Assembly (NCBI GenBank): GCA_935421135.1 | Contig: OW285188.1 | Coordinates: 13,493,233-13,557,232, forward strand | DNA from: Bugulina stolonifera | Lineage: Eukaryota; Bryozoa; Gymnolaemata; Cheilostomatida; Bugulidae | DNA length: 64,000 bases | Reading direction: 5' to 3' | In this document: positions 60,001-64,000 of the stretch, one piece after another | How positions within the stretch are numbered: the first letter of the stretch is position 1 | Layout: each line of letters begins with the position of its first letter | The notes under the pieces: generated by a model | The model's database searches: none | Told to the model about the DNA's origin: nothing | Seen by the model: only the letters and a program-made list of their open reading frames with translations | Translations under genes and position numbers: made by a program

Positions 60001-63000
60001 TCTCTCTGTGCCTGCTTTACTGCAACAGTACAACAAATAATGATGATAATATATTGTGAGTTAACGTGCAAACTGCAATTCCTTGTTCTCTATAAGACTG
60101 TGCACGATGGAATAGAGAAATCATGGTAACTCCACATACACAATATAATTATTAGCTTTCATACTACACAGTTACAGCTGAGCGACACACTTGCTAGGCT
60201 ACTTGGGATCTATGAGAAGAACAGAAACAGGCTTGGCTAACAATCAGCAGGTCTGATATACACACTGCCTGCAGGGCCACCACAGCATCAAATGGGCCAA
60301 ATGAAAACATAGCCTTAGAATTCAACATTATTTTATTCCGAAAATCAGGGTGATAAAGAATCCCCCAACAAATAATATAGTTTAATACACTATAGTGGCA
60401 AGTGAAGAGATCCCAGAGGACATCACATACATTTTATCATGAAAAACAACATACCTGTCTTTAAGTACTGGTTTCTCGGCTTCCTCTTGACCCTCACCTG
60501 CCGCCAACCCAACATCCTCTCCAGTGTCTGGGAGAACTGCAGGTTCAGCAGGTGCTTCTCGTAGTTTACTCATGACTTTCCTACTAGACTCATCATATGA
60601 GAAAAGATCTGTGTTCTCTTTCACGAACTATAACAACATGATAATCAATAGGTGTAGACGTTCCAATTTTAATACTATAATAAAAAGATGATAAATTATT
60701 TCAACCAAAATATCTGACAACTATTGTCTATCTAATAGCATCTACTGCAAATAAATGTAGCATGATTTAGCATTTTTGAGACCGAAATAGCATCATCAAA
60801 AATCTTTACCGAATATACATATACGCATGTATCATTATTTTGAAATTTAACACTAAATAGTCATGTGTTTCAGAAAGAACAGAAACTACCATATGCTCAG
60901 ACAGAGACTTGACAACAAGTTAGATGTTACTTCTCAAAGCCAATAAAGAAAAGACAACTACCATTTAAAACGGCAATTATTAGACTTGAATCCCCATACC
61001 TTGGTCATTGTCCCATAACGTTTCTTGAATCTTTTATTCCAGCTAATACCAGTTTCTTCCTGCATTTTCTAAAAAAAAGAGTTGATACATTAACTACACT
61101 GGTTTCGAAGTGCTTCTATGTTATTCTTGGAAATAACACAATTGTGTTGGTAACTTAAAAATTCTCAGCATATTACAATTACATAAATTAGTTGGATATA
61201 ATAACAAACCTGTGATAATACATCTGTTGTGATCCAATCAGAATCCTTGCAAAGTAAATAGGTCAACAAATCATTTGGGTGCTCAAACTGCAAACAATCT
61301 GCTTTGTCTTTTTTTGAGTGAAGCTGTTGGGAAGTTTGTGTAGCTTGTTGCTGGAAAGAGACAAGTTCCACCAGATAAATGCTTTCGACGATTATAGAAG
61401 ACGATGTTTGGTGCATTAAAGTCTCAAAAGCTTAAGTTGAACTTCATAAAGTGCAGGAAAATATCACAATTCAAAGATCACCATGTTGGTCTGTAAAACA
61501 GCATGATGCCCTCAAGTTACACTACGATTGGTAAACCTTAATACTATGACCTCAATCTTAGTTATATCCAGAAGTAATTTTGATTTATTAAAACCTAATG
61601 AATGAAGGTTAGGTCAGACAACTGCACAAACTCAGTTGAATAATAAACGACTCTGTAGCGAAGCAGAGGTTTCGCCAGGCCACTTTTCACAGGAATCAAT
61701 AGAGTATTCGCTATTAATAATGTGGTAATACCGTTCTACACCCCAATTCTGAATTGAATGAGAGTTGGAACTTAACTAGAGCACTAAACAATGAAGGAGT
61801 AAATATATAGAAATAATACCGGAGTGGACCAGTGTCCTATCCCATCGATATCCTTGATGATAGCATGGTAGTGACCTCCATGAGCTCCACCTCTGTGGAT
61901 AATGACGGAGAAGAGCTCATAGTCTGTACACTTGGATGTCCCCTGTTAATACAACATATTATATTCTCAAAAAGGTGGAGATGAAAGAATTGTAACTCTA
62001 CACAATTACATATATAAACATAAAAGTAGCTACACTTGCATTGCAGTGGATAAGTGACAAACAAATTTTGCAATACTTACGTTGTCCATAAATGGAGCCA
62101 TAGATATTTCCTGAGGGAATGTGAATTTACAAATTTCCTACAAAATGAAACCAAAAATTTTGCTGGTAATAAATAAAGCATAATAATATAACTCACTATA
62201 CAACTAATTTCATCACCAATGCAACTAATTGGCTAAAAAGTTTAAAAGCATAAATATGTATAGAGTTAATATACAAAGAAATACAGTTGAATGCAATTTA
62301 TTTGGAGTTGCACTACCTTACCTTCTGTCTCTCCATTTTATAGTAATCAAACGTCAGTCGAAGTAAACAAAATGTTAGAATAGGAGGAAGTTCTCTCAAC
62401 TTGGCTCCCTAAAAGTAGCAATGGAATCATCATTTTACATTGAGGCATGATATGTGTCTGCATATACATGTATGTATACATTGAGATGGGTAAGGCATTG
62501 TAACTCCACGGATATGCAGTATTGATAACTGTGTGACAAATAGACGCACAAGAGCCAATATATGCAACAAAATTAAGAGTGACAATAATAAACTAAAACC
62601 TCCACCACCTTATTTGAGATTACTGACACAGCATTGGAAAATACAATGTATTATTACTCCTGTGATGCACTCTTGAGAGTACATCATGCCAGCAAACGAA
62701 CAAATGAACTAGTTACTCGATCCACAGCAGATTATTTCGATCTAGAAGCAATTCAGTCGTACCTTTTCTGCATCAACAAGTTTGCTGCAGTTCTCACATT
62801 TGTATTGGTTTTTACCGGACAGTGTTTCAGAACAGAGGTAACTATCAGTGAGGCTGTCAGATAGATCAGTGTAGCCAGTGATAGCTACAGTTAAGTCTAG
62901 GAACTGCTCCTCTCTTTCACTGACGTTACCACATTCACAGCATCTGATCTACATTAGAGATCATTGTCTGTTTACCATGGGCTATCCAACAAAGTCGACA

Positions 63001-63665
63001 TGCAGACAAGCGACTTGATGATAATTAACAAAATAATTCATTAGAATAGCAACTGGGAATATTTTTTCTTGCTTTGTTTAATTTATACAAGCCTTATAAC
63101 CAAGAACCTGTTACTGATACACACAGGAAGTCTGCTGCAGTGATGTAACCAAACAAGACAAACAAAAGTGATGACAACTACAAGTGCAAAAGTGTATTTC
63201 TTGGACGAGCCATTGTAGTACACAAAAACTTGGTAGCATTTATAAAATGGGTGTAAGGACAGGGAAATATTTACTAGTGAATAGATACCTGGTTAACCAC
63301 AACTCCCTTGTAGAGATCATTGACCAGGTTTGAGCCAGTCAAACCCACAAGAGATTGCTCTAAGGCAGAGAACAGGATTCTATTCAACTCTTGTACATCA
63401 TGCTGGGAAAACTCCTACAACCAATCAATATATTTCTCACTAAACTGACTCCAGTTGCATTATTTACAACTTCTTATGACATTGCAAAGAGTTGCTACCT
63501 CTCTATTTCTCCATCCGAAACTATCAGTGAGGTCAGTAGTGGACACGGCAGATTTATCAACCAATAGCATGTTAGCAAACAGCATCTGCAACTCTATAGG
63601 AATAATTCTGCAGCCATTATCACCTCTCCTACCAAGTTCACCATCCTTTAGTTTGAACACTGCAT
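54061..63665 (-). CDS. USP40: Ubiquitin carboxyl-terminal hydrolase 40 (USP40), N-terminus beyond window
   Basis: Seventeen exons on the minus strand: 63665-63499, 63414-63289, 62948-62763, 62408-62322, 62137-62081, 61942-61820, 61350-61210, 61068-61000, 60627-60455, 60019-59789, 59495-59401, 58967-58894, 58654-58564, 58158-58028, 57103-55938, 55216-54976, 54258-54061. All phases agree, giving 1117 residues of a family of about 1235. Visible USP features: DLTDSFGW, QHDVQELNRILFSALE, a zinc ribbon CCECG...CENC, and the catalytic-His box HRGGAHGGHYHAIIKD. Then AYMLYYRQKSL, ubiquitin-like repeats in the 388-codon exon, and the USP40-type end (PEKYDWRPIN, APYCIQDGDLIGY). The box with the catalytic Cys should lie in exons right of 64000, so activity cannot be judged. 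The long C-terminus distinguishes USP40 from USP7 and USP47. It is a cysteine deubiquitinase; substrates are not inferable. Confidence 0.95.
54737..54924. mobile_element. Tc1/mariner-pogo-like MITE in USP40 last intron
   Basis: Inverted ends share AACTTGCTTAATTCAA; the left end begins CAGTGGAAC, as in pogo/Tigger elements, and both sides abut TA. The 188-bp body is non-coding. The right end (TGGTGAAAC on the reverse strand) is diverged at its tip. Confidence 0.72.
59276..59376. repeat. 17-bp tandem repeat in USP40 intron
   Basis: Six imperfect units of the form GGATACGTAAAGTGGAG lie between the exons 59495-59401 and 58967-58894. Confidence 0.88.
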
Positions 63666-64000
63666 CTATATTACATGAAATAAAGTAGTGTTAAGGGCAT
63701 TTAGTAAAACATCTTTCATTTTGTACTTTGTATTCAAAACTTGTGTGTCTGTCCACTGCACTAAGCGATTAGGTGTAGTAGGGCTTCAAGTTCGAACTCC
63801 AGTCAAGCATGGCAAATTTTATCAGCTGTGGAACCAAGTTGTTGATTGATCACAAGAAAATCTCCATACAATAAAACACTATAGCAAAGAACTGCATCAA
63901 AGTGAGTCTGGTAGTGCTCAGCATGTATAGGACAATGTGGTAGCCAGATAGCAATAGATATTTTTCTGTAGAGTGAGCTTCAAAAAGAGCTGGTCGACGG

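Noticed and set aside
63755..63835. tRNA or SINE suggested by GTTCGAACTCC and an A-box-like phrase upstream
   Set aside because: The T-arm and acceptor stems do not pair and the A box is weak; not enough to call either.

Overview
The window is animal nuclear DNA: AT-rich, with spliced genes (canonical GT..AG introns of about 0.1 to 4 kb), AATAAA signals and many small transposons. The recognisable genes (RECQ1-type helicase, SBSPON-like secreted protein, SBDS, USP40 and a tandem family of CD225/dispanin proteins) are metazoan. No lineage-specific marker is visible; an early-branching animal such as a demosponge is my guess, not a demonstration.

Region 1 (1-19.8 kb): a tandem array of five CD225/dispanin (IFITM-like) genes on the minus strand, plus an orphan first exon that looks like a pseudogene. 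I reconstructed all five as three-exon genes with only phase-0 introns. Exon 1 is a short cytoplasmic N-terminus, exon 2 the conserved CD225 core and exon 3 the end of the transmembrane helix plus a C-terminal tail. The tail differs radically between copies: Trp/Tyr-containing, short and polar, Asp/His-rich, or Gly-Pro-His repeats. The first two genes lie in a ~3 kb segmental duplication. Two solo-LTR-like elements, several MITEs and a 42-bp tandem array with a 171-bp higher-order period are interspersed.

Region 2 (20.8-23.4 kb): an RECQ1-type helicase in one uninterrupted 609-codon ORF on the minus strand.

Region 3 (23.62-33.47 kb): a 9.85-kb foldback transposon with no visible protein genes, flanked by a perfect 7-bp target duplication. 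Its arms of roughly 3.5-4 kb are inverted copies containing a short GGACACCC tandem block and a 213-bp tandem array. Two younger MITEs sit in the left arm only, each with an 8-bp target duplication, and the right arm preserves both empty sites.

Region 4 (33.5-38.3 kb): gene-poor, with a tRNA-derived SINE, a probable 3' end of an unidentified minus-strand gene, and a Cys-rich exon candidate on the plus strand.

Region 5 (38.3-64 kb): a four-exon SBSPON-like gene (minus) stands head to head with a six-exon SBDS gene (plus). SBDS is tail to tail with a USP40 gene (minus, 17 exons seen) that runs off the right edge, so its catalytic-Cys exon is outside the window. SBDS (60S ribosome maturation), USP40 (deubiquitination), RECQ1 (DNA repair) and the secreted SBSPON-like protein share no obvious pathway; they look like ordinary neighbours. 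The dispanin array and the foldback element are the unusual parts.
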